A DNA stretch of 64,000 nucleotides from CBDCVA01 sp965222935 [NCBI: Candidatus Latescibacterota bacterium] (GCA_965222935.1 CBDCVA010000002.1:1116001-1180000), one strand, 5' to 3'; positions 25,150 through 34,020 are shown, numbered from the stretch's first letter. The notes: generated by a model not told the origin, from the sequence alone. A program made the numbers and translations.

Positions 25150-25234
25150 GTACGGCGGGGAACCGGCCGAGACGGTGATCGATCTCTCCCGGATCGATCT
25201 GCGCTTCATCAAGGGGCTGCTGGAAGAGATCTGA
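25150..25234 (+). pseudogene. 3'-terminal fragment of the duplicated isomerase gene
   Basis: These 85 bp repeat 22367-22451 with only a few substitutions, including the stop codon: GTACGGCGGGGAACCGGCCG opens both. Together with the fragment at 22458 they look like the remains of a second isomerase copy whose interior was replaced by the 22.6-25.1 kb segment. Confidence 0.88.
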
Positions 25235-25267
25235 TCCGCAGACCCGACGCATCAAACTTCCAACGTT

Positions 25268-26578
25268 ATGGATTTCCCCATCATCGAGGTCCCGGTCATC
25301 GGCGGGGGCTTCCTGATCGGCATCGTCGCCACGATCCACGTCTTGATCGCCAACTTCGTCGTGGGCGGGACCGTCTTCGCTCTGGCGCTGGAGGTCATCG
25401 GAATACGGCGGGCCGACCCGCGCTACGATGCCCTGGCGCGCCAGTTCGCGCGCATGCTCTTGATCATGATGGCCGTCATCGGGAGCGTCACGGGCGTCGG
25501 GATCTGGTTCGCCATCATGGGCGTCGCTCCCACGGCGACGGTGCTGCTTCTGAAGATCTTCTTCTGGCCGTTGGCGGTCGAGTACCTGATGTTCGTCGCC
25601 GAAATCGCGGCGATCACGATCTACTATTACCGCTGGGACCATTACGCCGGCGACAAGCGGCGCCATCTGGCCTGGGGCATCGTCGCTTGCGGGGCCGCCT
25701 GGGCGAGTATGGCGATCATCAATTGTCTGCTCACCTTTCAGCTCACCAGCGGCGACTGGCCCCAGACGCGCTCGCTCTGGGACGCCTGCTTCAACCCTTC
25801 GATGCTCCCCGCGCTGTTCCACCGGGCTCTGGGTTCTCTGGCGGTCACGGGCGTCTTCGCCCTGATCCTGGCGACGCGCCTCCGCGACGACGATTTCCGC
25901 AGCGAGGTGATCCGCTTCGCCGCGCTGTGGGTGATCGTCCCGACCGTTGCCAATGCGGGGCCGGGGCTCTGGTATCTGGCGAGCGTGAACGCCTTTTCAC
26001 GCTACTGGATCCTCGGCGGGAGCATCACGCTCAGCATTCTATGGGTCGCGGCCATCGGCATCGCCGCTGCGATGGTCGTCTTCGTCTATCTGGGGGCGCG
26101 TAGGGACCCGGGCCGCTTTGGGACCTGGTCGGCGGCGGTCGTCCTGGCCATGATCCTGACGACGGTGGGGCTGATGGAATCCACGCGCGAGGCCATCCGC
26201 AGACCGTACGTGATCGACCGCTACCTCTACAGCAACGGAATCCTGGCCGACCGCGTGGAGAATTACAACCGCACGGGAATCCTGCCCCGCGCCAAGTGGG
26301 GCGGTCCGAAGGCCGTCACCGAGGCCAACCGCCTCGAAGCGGGACGTGCGCTGTTTCGTCTGCAGTGCGGGGCGTGCCATACGGTCGAGGGCATGGTGGG
26401 GATCAGCTACGTCGCCCGAGGCCGCAACGAGGAGGAACTGGACACCTTCCTGGCCCGCATCGACGCCTGGCATCCCTTCATGCCGCTTTTCATCGGCACG
26501 ATTCAGGAGCGTCGGGCCCTGGCCGCCTGGCTCGCCGAGCACGCCGGAAAGCCTTTCGCGGTGGAGTTGGACTCATGA
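25268..26578 (+). CDS. Cytochrome bd-like oxidoreductase subunit I with C-terminal cytochrome c domain
   Basis: A 436-aa membrane protein related to CydA. Candidate haem and proton-path residues line up: His24 (TIHVLIANF), Glu105 and Glu112 (PLAVEYLMFVAEI) and His185 (LFHRALGS). About nine membrane helices end near residue 305. A soluble class I cytochrome c domain follows, with the haem motif CGACH at 367-371. The quinol-binding Q-loop of classical CydA is not evident, so electrons may come from the c-type haem. It overlaps the next gene by 4 nt. This recalls divergent bd-superfamily groups described in Nitrospira and Chloroflexota; oxygen reduction is unproven. Confidence 0.8.
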   Translation: MDFPIIEVPVIGGGFLIGIVATIHVLIANFVVGGTVFALALEVIGIRRADPRYDALARQFARMLLIMMAVIGSVTGVGIWFAIMGVAPTATVLLLKIFFWPLAVEYLMFVAEIAAITIYYYRWDHYAGDKRRHLAWGIVACGAAWASMAIINCLLTFQLTSGDWPQTRSLWDACFNPSMLPALFHRALGSLAVTGVFALILATRLRDDDFRSEVIRFAALWVIVPTVANAGPGLWYLASVNAFSRYWILGGSITLSILWVAAIGIAAAMVVFVYLGARRDPGRFGTWSAAVVLAMILTTVGLMESTREAIRRPYVIDRYLYSNGILADRVENYNRTGILPRAKWGGPKAVTEANRLEAGRALFRLQCGACHTVEGMVGISYVARGRNEEELDTFLARIDAWHPFMPLFIGTIQERRALAAWLAEHAGKPFAVELDS

Positions 26579-27549
26579 CGGTGGACGACCTGCCCAACCC
26601 CCTGCATCCTGCGTTCGGCCGGTACGCCCTGCTCTTCTTCTTCACCCTGCACATCTTGGCGGTGAACGTTGCCATCGGCGGCCCCTGGCTCGCGCTCTGG
26701 AGCGCCCGTTGCGCCCGGGCACGCAGCGATCAGCGGCACGCCCTTCTGGCACGCCACCTCGCGTCCATCACCATCGTCGACCTGAGCGTCCTGGTGGTGA
26801 TGGGCGTCGCGACGCTTCTGTTCATCACCATGCAGCATACGGTGCCCTTCGTAACGGCAGCGCTGTTGGTGTTCCCCGCGCTGTTCGCGGTCGTGCCGTT
26901 ATTGATCGGCGCGTTCGGTTTGCTGTATGCCTACCGCTTCTGGTGGGACCGCTTTGCGTCGGTGCCCGGGCGCCACGCGAGCCTGGCCGCCATAGCGGGG
27001 CTGGTGACGTTGGGCGTTGGGCTCATCTTCACCGGCCTCGCCGCTCTAACGCTCCACCCCGAGAGCTGGCGGAGTTCCACAGGCTTCATCGCCACGATGA
27101 CGTTCCCGACCTTCTGGCCCCGCTACCTCCATACGCTTCTGGCTTCGGTAGCCGTCACGGGTCTCGCGATCGTCGGCTACGCGCTGTGGGGCCGCTGGCG
27201 GGGACGCGAAGAGGATGCGCCTTACTACGCCTGGGCGCGTGGCTACGGTACGGCTTGGGCCTTCGGCGCGACTCTGGCGCAGGTCGTCGCGGGCCTATGG
27301 TACCTTCTGTCCCTGCCCGGTCCGGGCCGTGCGGCCATCCTGGGCGGCTCCCTGACTGCGCCCTTCGGGCTAGCGCTGCTGCTTGCTATAGCGGGATTGG
27401 TTCACCTGCATCTGGCGCGGCGCGGCGTTGGCAATCCCGACCGGCTGGCGCTCCTGGGCGGCGCGTTCCTGCTCGTCACGGTGGGGCTGATGGTCGCCAC
27501 GCGGAACGGCGTCCGGGAGGCCGTCCTAGCAGCGGTCGGTACGGGATAG
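26575..27549 (+). CDS. Second CydA-like membrane subunit
   Basis: A 324-aa polytopic membrane protein of about eight helices, translationally coupled (ATGA) to the CydA-cytochrome c gene. It is itself CydA-like, not CydB-like: an N-terminal histidine in LHILAVNVAIGG parallels His24 of its partner, and FWPRYLHTLLASVAVTGLA parallels the H185 region. It has no CXXCH. The pair therefore looks like a CydA/CydA' heterodimer from gene duplication. It probably acts in electron transfer or respiratory oxygen or other acceptor reduction in the membrane. Assignment rests on motif spacing and gene pairing. Confidence 0.72.
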   Translation: MTVDDLPNPLHPAFGRYALLFFFTLHILAVNVAIGGPWLALWSARCARARSDQRHALLARHLASITIVDLSVLVVMGVATLLFITMQHTVPFVTAALLVFPALFAVVPLLIGAFGLLYAYRFWWDRFASVPGRHASLAAIAGLVTLGVGLIFTGLAALTLHPESWRSSTGFIATMTFPTFWPRYLHTLLASVAVTGLAIVGYALWGRWRGREEDAPYYAWARGYGTAWAFGATLAQVVAGLWYLLSLPGPGRAAILGGSLTAPFGLALLLAIAGLVHLHLARRGVGNPDRLALLGGAFLLVTVGLMVATRNGVREAVLAAVGTG

Positions 27550-27577
27550 ACAGAGTGGCCATCAGAACGATGGCCGT

Positions 27578-27595
27578 CCTGAGCCCGTCAAAGGG
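27578..27595. repeat. Dispersed intergenic 18-bp motif, copy 2
   Basis: CCTGAGCCCGTCAAAGGG lies between the convergent CydA' and PIG-L genes; related to the sites at 4973 and 47225. It overlaps no gene and has no strong hairpin. Confidence 0.45.
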
Positions 27596-27601
27596 TGGCC
27601 C

Positions 27602-28459
27602 CTAGTCCACCTCCACGCGATGGGACATCTCGGCGATGATCTCAAAATCCGACGCCCGAGCGCGGGTGAGCTGGCGGTCGGTAACGGGCAGGAGATGATG
27701 GACTTCATGGCCCGGTGAGATGAAGGCTTCGGCGTAGGGGCAACCCGCCACCTTGCCGAACGTGCCGTCGGAAACCTCGATCCGCTTGCGAGCGTAAGCG
27801 CCGCTGTAGCCCTGGCTCACCAGACTGTTCAGAGTGGCCAGCTTCTTATCGATCACATCCGTGGTTTCGATGAAGACGTTGTTGTAGTAGCCCCCCTCGG
27901 CGTCCCACATCGAGCCGCGCGTCTGGGCCGCGGAGCCATAGTAGAAAGTTCGCGCGACGCGGTGCGGCGGATGGCGGTCGCCGGGGTCCACCGAGCTCGC
28001 TAGGCTCATCGCGTGGTGCACGATCTGCCCACAGACGGCATGCGCGTTAAGGCCATCGCCCACTTTGGGGAAGTGGGTCAGGATGATGTCGGGCTTGATC
28101 TCGCGCAGAAGCCGTGCCAGCCGCCTCACCGTCTCGTCGGTCACCAGGAGCACCGCATCGTCCAGCCCGAGGAAGATGACGTCCTCCACCCCCAGGATCC
28201 TGCAGGCGGCGCGCACTTCCTCGGCTTTGGCCTCCGAGCGTTCCGTCATGAGCGTGCTGAGTTCATCCGCGTTGGGAATCTCGCTTCGGTGGTGCATCTC
28301 TTCGCTGATCACGGCGTCATGGACCCGTGCTCCGTGCGTCAGGACGATGCACGCGACGTAATCGCCCTGTGTCGTGTGGTGGGCCATCGTGCCGCCGGAA
28401 TGGTCAAACACGTCCGCGGGATGCGCTCCGATGGAAACGATGCGCAAAGGATCCGCCAT
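27602..28459 (-). CDS. PIG-L/LmbE family deacetylase-like protein, copy 1
   Basis: A 285-aa member of the zinc-dependent GlcNAc-PI/mycothiol deacetylase family. The signature AHPDD reads AHPAD here: the zinc-ligand histidine and second aspartate remain, but the aspartate that serves as catalytic base in MshB is alanine. THGARVHD, THFPKVGDG and the later NAHAVCGQ histidine fit the fold. GGAGGA lies upstream of the ATG at 28459. It is a tandem paralogue of the next gene and convergent with the cytochrome pair. It likely hydrolyses an N-acyl sugar or amide, or has lost that activity. Confidence 0.86.
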   Translation of the reverse strand: MADPLRIVSIGAHPADVFDHSGGTMAHHTTQGDYVACIVLTHGARVHDAVISEEMHHRSEIPNADELSTLMTERSEAKAEEVRAACRILGVEDVIFLGLDDAVLLVTDETVRRLARLLREIKPDIILTHFPKVGDGLNAHAVCGQIVHHAMSLASSVDPGDRHPPHRVARTFYYGSAAQTRGSMWDAEGGYYNNVFIETTDVIDKKLATLNSLVSQGYSGAYARKRIEVSDGTFGKVAGCPYAEAFISPGHEVHHLLPVTDRQLTRARASDFEIIAEMSHRVEVD

Positions 28460-28620
28460 CTCGGTCCTCCTGCTGGGATTCGAGCCTGAAAAAGGGGACG
28501 GCGCCCTCCGCTGGAGCATCCCCTGTGATTTCATCCGAATATACCTCAATGGGGCACGCCGGCGCTGACCCGAACGAGGCTCGCTGACGATGCGTAGGAA
28601 GAATGCGGCGGCGGCAAGCG

Positions 28621-29484
28621 CTAGTCCACCGGCACGCGGTACGAGTGCCGTGCCATCATCTCGCGCTCAGATGACCGAGCGTGCTCCAGCGCATTCCCGG
28701 TGAGCGGAAGGTAGTAGTGGGTCTCGGCGCTTGCCGAGATGAAGCCTTCGGCGTAGGCGCAGCCCGCCGCGCCGCCGAACGCGCCGTCGTTCGTCTCGAT
28801 GCGCTTTCGGGCGTAAGCGCCTCCGTAACCCTGGCTGACCAGAGCGTCTAGTGACGCCAGTTTCTTATCCACCACGTCAGTGATGTCGATGAAGACGTCG
28901 TTGTAGTAGCCGCCTTCGGAGCTCCACACCGATCTAGGGATAGAGGCCGCGCCAGCGCCGAAGAAGAAGACGGCGGCGGTCTTATGCGGTGTGGTGCGGT
29001 CGCCGGGGTCCACGCTGGCGGCCAGGCCCAGCGCGTGGAGCACGATCTGTCCCGCGATGGCGTGTGAGTTGGCGACGCCGTCGCCTTCCTTGGGGAAGTG
29101 AGTCAAAACGATGTCGGGCCTGATCTCTCGCAGCAGCCGCGCCAGGCGCCTCACGGTCTCGTCGGTCACCAGAAGCACCGCATCGTCCAGTCCGAAAAAG
29201 GTGATGTCGTCGAAGCCCAGGATCTTGCACGCTCTCCGCACCTCTTCGGCTTTGACGTCGGAGCGCTCGGCCATGAGCGCGGTGAGTTCGGTCGCGTCGG
29301 GGACCTCGCTTCGGTGGTGCATCTCTTCGCTGATCACCTCGTCGTGAACCCGAGCGCCGTGGGTCAGGACGACGCAGGCGACGTAGTCACTCCTCGCTGC
29401 GTGGTGGGCCATCGTGCCGCCGGATTGGTCGAAGATATCGGCGGGGTGTGCCCCAATGGAGACGATGCGCAAAGGTTCAGCCAC
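28621..29484 (-). CDS. PIG-L/LmbE family deacetylase-like protein, copy 2
   Basis: A 287-aa paralogue of the preceding gene, with the same AHPAD substitution and the same pattern (THGARVHDEV, THFPKEGDG, NSHAIAGQ). The start is GTG at 29484, chosen because AAGGAGG lies 8 nt upstream and VAEPLRIVSIGAH aligns with MADPLRIVSIGAH of copy 1. The longer in-frame extension would add unconserved residues. The shared loss of the same aspartate in both copies argues that it predates duplication and is tolerated or selected, not random decay. Confidence 0.86.
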   Translation of the reverse strand: MAEPLRIVSIGAHPADIFDQSGGTMAHHAARSDYVACVVLTHGARVHDEVISEEMHHRSEVPDATELTALMAERSDVKAEEVRRACKILGFDDITFFGLDDAVLLVTDETVRRLARLLREIRPDIVLTHFPKEGDGVANSHAIAGQIVLHALGLAASVDPGDRTTPHKTAAVFFFGAGAASIPRSVWSSEGGYYNDVFIDITDVVDKKLASLDALVSQGYGGAYARKRIETNDGAFGGAAGCAYAEGFISASAETHYYLPLTGNALEHARSSEREMMARHSYRVPVD

Positions 29485-29627
29485 TTGTGGGCCTCCTTCT
29501 GGACTGGACGAGGGCGAAATGAGCACCGGCCTATCCGCTCACGGTGAGAAAAGACGCTGACCATCCTTCCACAGGCGCAGGATGGCGCGGGGTGCGAAAC
29601 CGTCACGATCGGACGCGCAGCCGGGCG

Positions 29628-30401
29628 TTAGACCCCCATGATGTGGTAACCGCCGTCCACGTAAATGACCTCGCCGGTGATGCCGCGCGCTAGGTCGCTC
29701 GTGAGAAAGACGGCGGCGTCGGCGACCTCAGCGGGGTCGGTGTTGCGGCCGAGCGGGGCCTTTTCGCGGTGGTGAGCGAGCATCCCGGAAAAGCCCGCAA
29801 TGCCGCGCGCAGCGAGGGTGCGGATGGGCCCCGCGGAAATGCCGTTGACGCGGATGTCATCGAGTCCGAGATCGGCGGCAAGGTAGCGGATGCCGCTCTC
29901 CAGGGCCGCCTTGCAGGTGCCCATGACGTTGTAGCGGGGCACCACGCGTTCACTGCCAAGGTAGGTTAGCGCGACGATGCTCCCACCGCTCTCGGCCAGG
30001 AGCGGTCGTGCCGCACGCGCCAGAGCCGTGAGGCTGAAGGCGCTGATCTCCTGCGCCAGGAGGAAGCCACCCCGCGAGGTGTCCACGTAGGCTCCGGCGA
30101 GGTCTTCGGGCAGCGCGTGGGCGATGGCGTGGACCAGGAAATCCAGCCCGCCGAGGGCTTCGCCGGCCGCATCCATGGCGGCGGAGATCTGGCCATCGTC
30201 CGTCACATCGCAGACCACAAGGTGCTCGATGCCGGCCGGATCGGCGAGCTGGCGCGCATTGCGCTCCAGCCGCTCGTTCTGGTAGGCCAGGGCCAGTTCG
30301 GCCCCTTCGCGTGCAGCCGCCTGCGCGATGGCCCAGGCGATGCTCCGTTTGTCGCGCACGCCGAAGATGAGGCCCCGCTTGCTTTCCAGGATCCGTGGCA
30401 T
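29628..30401 (-). CDS. fabI: Enoyl-[acyl-carrier-protein] reductase (NADH)
   Basis: A 257-aa short-chain dehydrogenase of the FabI type, reducing trans-2-enoyl-ACP in fatty-acid synthesis. Diagnostic features are GVRDKRSIAWAIA near the N-terminus, the Tyr147...Tyr157-x6-Lys164 catalytic set (YNVMGTCK) and the tail GEVIYVDGGYHIMGV. The ATG at 30401 has AGAGGGA upstream. Upstream lie a promoter candidate (30484-30513) and a perfect 9-bp inverted repeat (30431-30453) within the leader, so control of lipid synthesis at this site is plausible. No other fab gene is adjacent. Confidence 0.95.
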   Translation of the reverse strand: MPRILESKRGLIFGVRDKRSIAWAIAQAAAREGAELALAYQNERLERNARQLADPAGIEHLVVCDVTDDGQISAAMDAAGEALGGLDFLVHAIAHALPEDLAGAYVDTSRGGFLLAQEISAFSLTALARAARPLLAESGGSIVALTYLGSERVVPRYNVMGTCKAALESGIRYLAADLGLDDIRVNGISAGPIRTLAARGIAGFSGMLAHHREKAPLGRNTDPAEVADAAVFLTSDLARGITGEVIYVDGGYHIMGV

Positions 30402-30430
30402 CGTCCCTCTAACTTGCGCACTCCGTACCT

Positions 30431-30453
30431 GAGGCATCGCCCCCCGATGCCTC
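30431..30453. promoter_or_regulatory. Perfect inverted repeat in the fabI leader
   Basis: GAGGCATCG (30431-30439), a five-base C loop and CGATGCCTC (30445-30453) form a perfect 9-bp palindrome between the promoter candidate and the fabI start. It could be an operator for a regulator or an RNA hairpin in the leader. There is no T-run, so it is not a classical terminator. Confidence 0.55.
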
Positions 30454-30483
30454 TCCCGATAACCCCTCGGGTTTCGCCAGCCC

Positions 30484-30513
30484 AATATGCGCGGCGGCTC
30501 GTTGGACTGTCAA
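30484..30513 (-). promoter_or_regulatory. Putative fabI promoter
   Basis: On the minus strand TTGACA (30508-30513) is followed after 18 bp by CATATT (30484-30489). The predicted transcript would start near 30476 and give a leader of ~75 nt containing the inverted repeat. Confidence 0.45.
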
Positions 30514-30540
30514 GCCTTCGCGCCCGAGCGTCGTGCGCGG

Positions 30541-31557
30541 CTACTCGCTCTGTGGGACCGGCGAGGCGAAAATGGCCCGAACCGGCCTATGCGGCGACGC
30601 TCGCCACGCCCGCTCACCGGTGATCACTTTCGCCGACCCGGAAGTGTACTCAGCGGCGAGCGCAGGCGAACACAGGAGGTAGTCGTACCGCTGAGGCAGG
30701 TGTCGGGGGTCGCGCGGGTAGGAGGTGGCAGCGAAACCTGCCGAGTCGGCCGCGGGGCAGACGAAGAGCGTATCCGGTGCGCTGCCACGGAGATGCTTCA
30801 GCGTGCGCGACCCGGGCTCGCTGTTGAACGTGCCCGCCAAGACCAGGCGCGCATCGGGCGAGGCGGCCAGCCGCTCCTCGACAATCCTGCGGATTTCACG
30901 TGCTTCCCCCTCGCGCACGAGGCGCGCACGCTCCTCGTGCTCGGCCCCCCACAGGTCCGCCCGGTCCTTGAGATGTGCCACGTACAGGCTGAACCCCACC
31001 GGTTCGCCGGGGGCGATCTCCACCTCGAGCAGGTCGTATGCGAAGCGATGAAGCGAAACCTCTCGTTCGGTACCAAAGCGCAAGTGCTGGTGAGTCATCA
31101 CCCGGCCCACGGAGAGCCGACTGAGCACCGCCACGTCCAGCCCCGCATGCTCGATGACCGTCGGACCGAAGAGTTCGGTCAGGTTGTCGTTGCCCTCGAC
31201 CAGAACCACGTGCCGGTAGGCCAGGGGCGCCCAGACCGTGCGCGTCAACTGATCCAGCAGGCCCTTGTTCTCGACGCCTTGCAGTGCCAGGACATCCGCA
31301 TCGAGATCGATCACGACGGCTGTGAGCGCTTCCAGGGCCCGATCGCCCGTTGAGCCGCGCTCGCGGTTGTACGGGTCGTCGTACTTGTCGTAGAGACCGC
31401 CCATGTTGTAGGTCGCAATGCTGAACCTGCTCTCACCGCCGGCCTGTACAGGTAACGAAACGCAGGCACACGCCGCGGCCCCGAGGCCGACGGCCCATGC
31501 GCACATCGCCCCGCCGAAACGCTCCTTCGGCTTGCTCGCGTCAGGGGCCCGGTGCAT
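30541..31557 (-). CDS. Endonuclease/exonuclease/phosphatase family protein, exported
   Basis: A 338-aa protein with a signal peptide (hydrophobic stretch ~residues 18-38 ending PVQAGG). The metal-dependent EEP fold is indicated by FSIATYNMGG, a DVLALQGVEN segment (metal glutamate), VAHLKDRAD, VLAGTFNSEPGS and a C-terminal SPHRPVRA histidine. Usual SDH and GDFN motifs are modified to SPH and GTFN; replacement of the metal aspartate by Thr lowers certainty about nuclease activity. The start could be ATG 31557 or ATG 31506; both retain the signal peptide. It is divergent from the C45 gene. Confidence 0.8.
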   Translation of the reverse strand: MHRAPDASKPKERFGGAMCAWAVGLGAAACACVSLPVQAGGESRFSIATYNMGGLYDKYDDPYNRERGSTGDRALEALTAVVIDLDADVLALQGVENKGLLDQLTRTVWAPLAYRHVVLVEGNDNLTELFGPTVIEHAGLDVAVLSRLSVGRVMTHQHLRFGTEREVSLHRFAYDLLEVEIAPGEPVGFSLYVAHLKDRADLWGAEHEERARLVREGEAREIRRIVEERLAASPDARLVLAGTFNSEPGSRTLKHLRGSAPDTLFVCPAADSAGFAATSYPRDPRHLPQRYDYLLCSPALAAEYTSGSAKVITGERAWRASPHRPVRAIFASPVPQSE

Positions 31558-31610
31558 ACTGTGATGGACTCGGGCGGTTTGGCGGGGGTATCAGCGGGAG
31601 GGCCGATTTC

Positions 31611-32708
31611 ATGTCGCTCAAGGTCGTGACGTTCAAAGGCTCACCTTATGAGATGGGCACTGCCCACGGCGAGGCATTTCGCGACGGGGTGCACGAACTG
31701 ACCGAGGAGCGCATCCGGCTCTCGCGCCAGTGCGCCCAGGATGCGGGTATTCCGCTCACACGCGAGGCCTGTCTGGCCATCGCCGGGGAGCACCTGGCGG
31801 TGCATCGGGATCACACTCCGAGGGCCTACGAGGAGCTCCTCGGCATCGCCTCCGGCGCTCAGATCTCGCCGGAGGCGCTGCTCGTCGGCAACGGCTACAC
31901 GGATGTGCGGGATGTCCTGGTCCAGCGGACGTTCATGGCTCCGAACCCTCCGGTGGCGGCGGCTCAGGAGTGTACCGTTTTCGCCGTCGGAGGCGATGCG
32001 ACCGAGGGCGGCCGCGCCATCATCGGACAGAACTGGGACATGCACCCCACGGCCGAGCCTCACATGATCCTCCAGAAGCGCTTTCCCGAAAGCGGCCCCG
32101 CCGCCCTGGTCGTGACCACCGCCGGCTGTCTTCCGCTCATCGGACTCAACGAGGCGGGGATCGGCCTCGGGAACAGCAATCTGGTTCCCACCGACGCGCG
32201 CGCCGGGGTGATCTACCTGGCGCTCATCGGTGGTGCGCTCGAGCAGGTGACCCTTGACGCCGCCACGCGGGCGATCACCCGCCCGCCGCGCGCCTCGGGC
32301 CACAACTACTATCTGACCGACGGAGCGCGGGTCCGCGACATCGAGACAACGGCGACCCTGCATGACATCCATGAGCCCCATGACCCCATCTACGTCCACG
32401 CCAACCACTACCTCGCCTCGCGCCTGCGCCCCCTAGAGGACCCGACTTACAACCCCGCCTCGTCCCACGAGCGCCTGGGGCGACTGGATGCCCGGCTGCG
32501 AGAGACCCCCAAGCCGCTGGGGGTCGAGAAGCTCCATGCCTGCATGGCCGACCACGAGGGGACCATCGCAACCGTCTGCCAGCATGACAGCGGGGCCACT
32601 TTCGGCAAGACCTGCGGGACGGTCATCATGTCGCCGGGGACGGGCGAGCTTTGGGCCGCGTCCGGCAACCCGTGCGCTCACCGGCTCATGCGGTACACGC
32701 TTAACTGA
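31611..32708 (+). CDS. C45 family autoproteolytic acyltransferase/hydrolase
   Basis: A 365-aa N-terminal-nucleophile hydrolase related to isopenicillin N acyltransferase and acid-ceramidase-like enzymes. The predicted self-cleavage site is before Cys121 in AAQECTVFAVGG, followed by IIGQNWDMHP with the conserved Asn/Asp. GLNEAGIGLGNSNL and the C-terminal CGTVIMSPGTGELW fit the family. GGGAGGG lies before the ATG. It would hydrolyse or transfer an acyl amide after maturation in the cytoplasm. About 220 bp downstream (32709-32928) contain no feature I can identify. Confidence 0.88.
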   Translation: MSLKVVTFKGSPYEMGTAHGEAFRDGVHELTEERIRLSRQCAQDAGIPLTREACLAIAGEHLAVHRDHTPRAYEELLGIASGAQISPEALLVGNGYTDVRDVLVQRTFMAPNPPVAAAQECTVFAVGGDATEGGRAIIGQNWDMHPTAEPHMILQKRFPESGPAALVVTTAGCLPLIGLNEAGIGLGNSNLVPTDARAGVIYLALIGGALEQVTLDAATRAITRPPRASGHNYYLTDGARVRDIETTATLHDIHEPHDPIYVHANHYLASRLRPLEDPTYNPASSHERLGRLDARLRETPKPLGVEKLHACMADHEGTIATVCQHDSGATFGKTCGTVIMSPGTGELWAASGNPCAHRLMRYTLN

Positions 32709-32928
32709 TCCGGCTCGCCGGCATCGCGCCGAACGCCTTGGTACGCTGAAGACCGCCCCGAGGGGCAGACCGTGCGTCGGCCAAGCGCTGATTCCGATCG
32801 TGAAGCCCATGACCGCCTACCATGACCTTCTCCCATGCTGTCAAATAAGCGCCGGATAGTGGCACTCGAATACTCAAGAAACATGCAATCGGGCTGAAAG
32901 CGCGGGCACGGTCCGTTCAGTCCTGGCG

Positions 32929-34020
32929 CTACGTTGTTGCGGCGACCGCGAAGGGCAGTGCTGCGACCTCTCCCTCCATCTCGGTCTCGCCGATGGCGAG
33001 CCGCGTGCCGATCTTCCTGTAGGGATCCTTCACGATCGCGAGGCCGATGGGCTGTCCTAGCGCCGGCGAGGTCACGACGCTGGTGAGCGTCCCGACGCCT
33101 TTGCCTTTGGCGAGAAGCCGGCTCCTCACCTCAGGCGCCGTCCCCTCGGTGAAGACGATCCCGACCAGACCGCTCTTGAGCCTCTGACGCGCGATGATCC
33201 GCGCGATGACCTCTTGGCCCAGGTAGCAGCCCTTGGCCATGCTCACCGCCCCCTCTAGGCCCGCTTCGAGGGGGTGGAAATCCTCGCTCACCTCGTGGCC
33301 GTACGCCCCTAGCCCCGCCTCCACGCGCAGGACCTCCCAGGTCGAACAGCCGGCGGGGGCAAGGTCGTAGTCCGCCCCCTGGACGATTAGACGGGTCCAC
33401 AGCTTCGCCATAGTGCCCACGGGCGCAGCGAGGATATAACTCTCCCCAGCTACGGGATCGGCGCGGGCCACCAGAACATCGGCGCTCCCGATGGGGACCG
33501 TCACGTGGCCCCACAGCGTCAGGTCCCGTGCGTCGGCGACACCGAGGTCCTCGAGGACCTCGGCGCTCCGGGGACCGGCCAGGCCCAGCATACCGAGCTC
33601 GTCGGTCAAGTCGATCAATTTCACTTCGTCACGGAAGAAGACGTACTTCCGCAGCCAGTCGATGACGGGCTTGGGCGCCGAAGGATTCGTGATCAGGAGC
33701 GCGTCCCCCTCGCGTTTGAGGACGGCCATGTAGTCGATGATCCGGCCTCTATTGTTCAGGAGCGCCGTCGTGGTACCGTCCCCAGGCACGAGATCATCGA
33801 CCGCGTTGGTGCACAGCCGGTGGAGTAGCGCAAGACCATCTTTTCCGCCGAGCGCAACGCGGCCATGGTGCGAGCGGTCGAACAGCCCGACGGCCGTCAT
33901 CGCAGAGCGGTACTCGGCCTCGATGCCTTCTGCGTACGAGAGCGGCATCTCCCAGCCACCGACATCACCGAAACTCGCTCCTAGTCCCTGATGAATCTCG
34001 TGTATCGGACCCTTTGTCAT
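32929..34020 (-). CDS. ygfZ: YgfZ/GcvT family folate-binding protein
   Basis: A 363-aa aminomethyltransferase-fold protein. The sequence SMAKGCYLGQEVIARI is the YgfZ signature (K-G-C-x-x-GQE) and distinguishes it from true GcvT, which is encoded separately at 54988. YgfZ uses folate in iron-sulfur cluster assembly and repair, relevant here to Sdh, MutY and CysH. The ATG at 34020 has a perfect GGAGGTGA upstream and overlaps the stop of the MqnD-like gene by 4 nt, so it is coupled to it. The N-terminal GGWEMPLSYAEGIEAEY is typical of the GcvT fold. Confidence 0.87.
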   Translation of the reverse strand: MTKGPIHEIHQGLGASFGDVGGWEMPLSYAEGIEAEYRSAMTAVGLFDRSHHGRVALGGKDGLALLHRLCTNAVDDLVPGDGTTTALLNNRGRIIDYMAVLKREGDALLITNPSAPKPVIDWLRKYVFFRDEVKLIDLTDELGMLGLAGPRSAEVLEDLGVADARDLTLWGHVTVPIGSADVLVARADPVAGESYILAAPVGTMAKLWTRLIVQGADYDLAPAGCSTWEVLRVEAGLGAYGHEVSEDFHPLEAGLEGAVSMAKGCYLGQEVIARIIARQRLKSGLVGIVFTEGTAPEVRSRLLAKGKGVGTLTSVVTSPALGQPIGLAIVKDPYRKIGTRLAIGETEMEGEVAALPFAVAATT

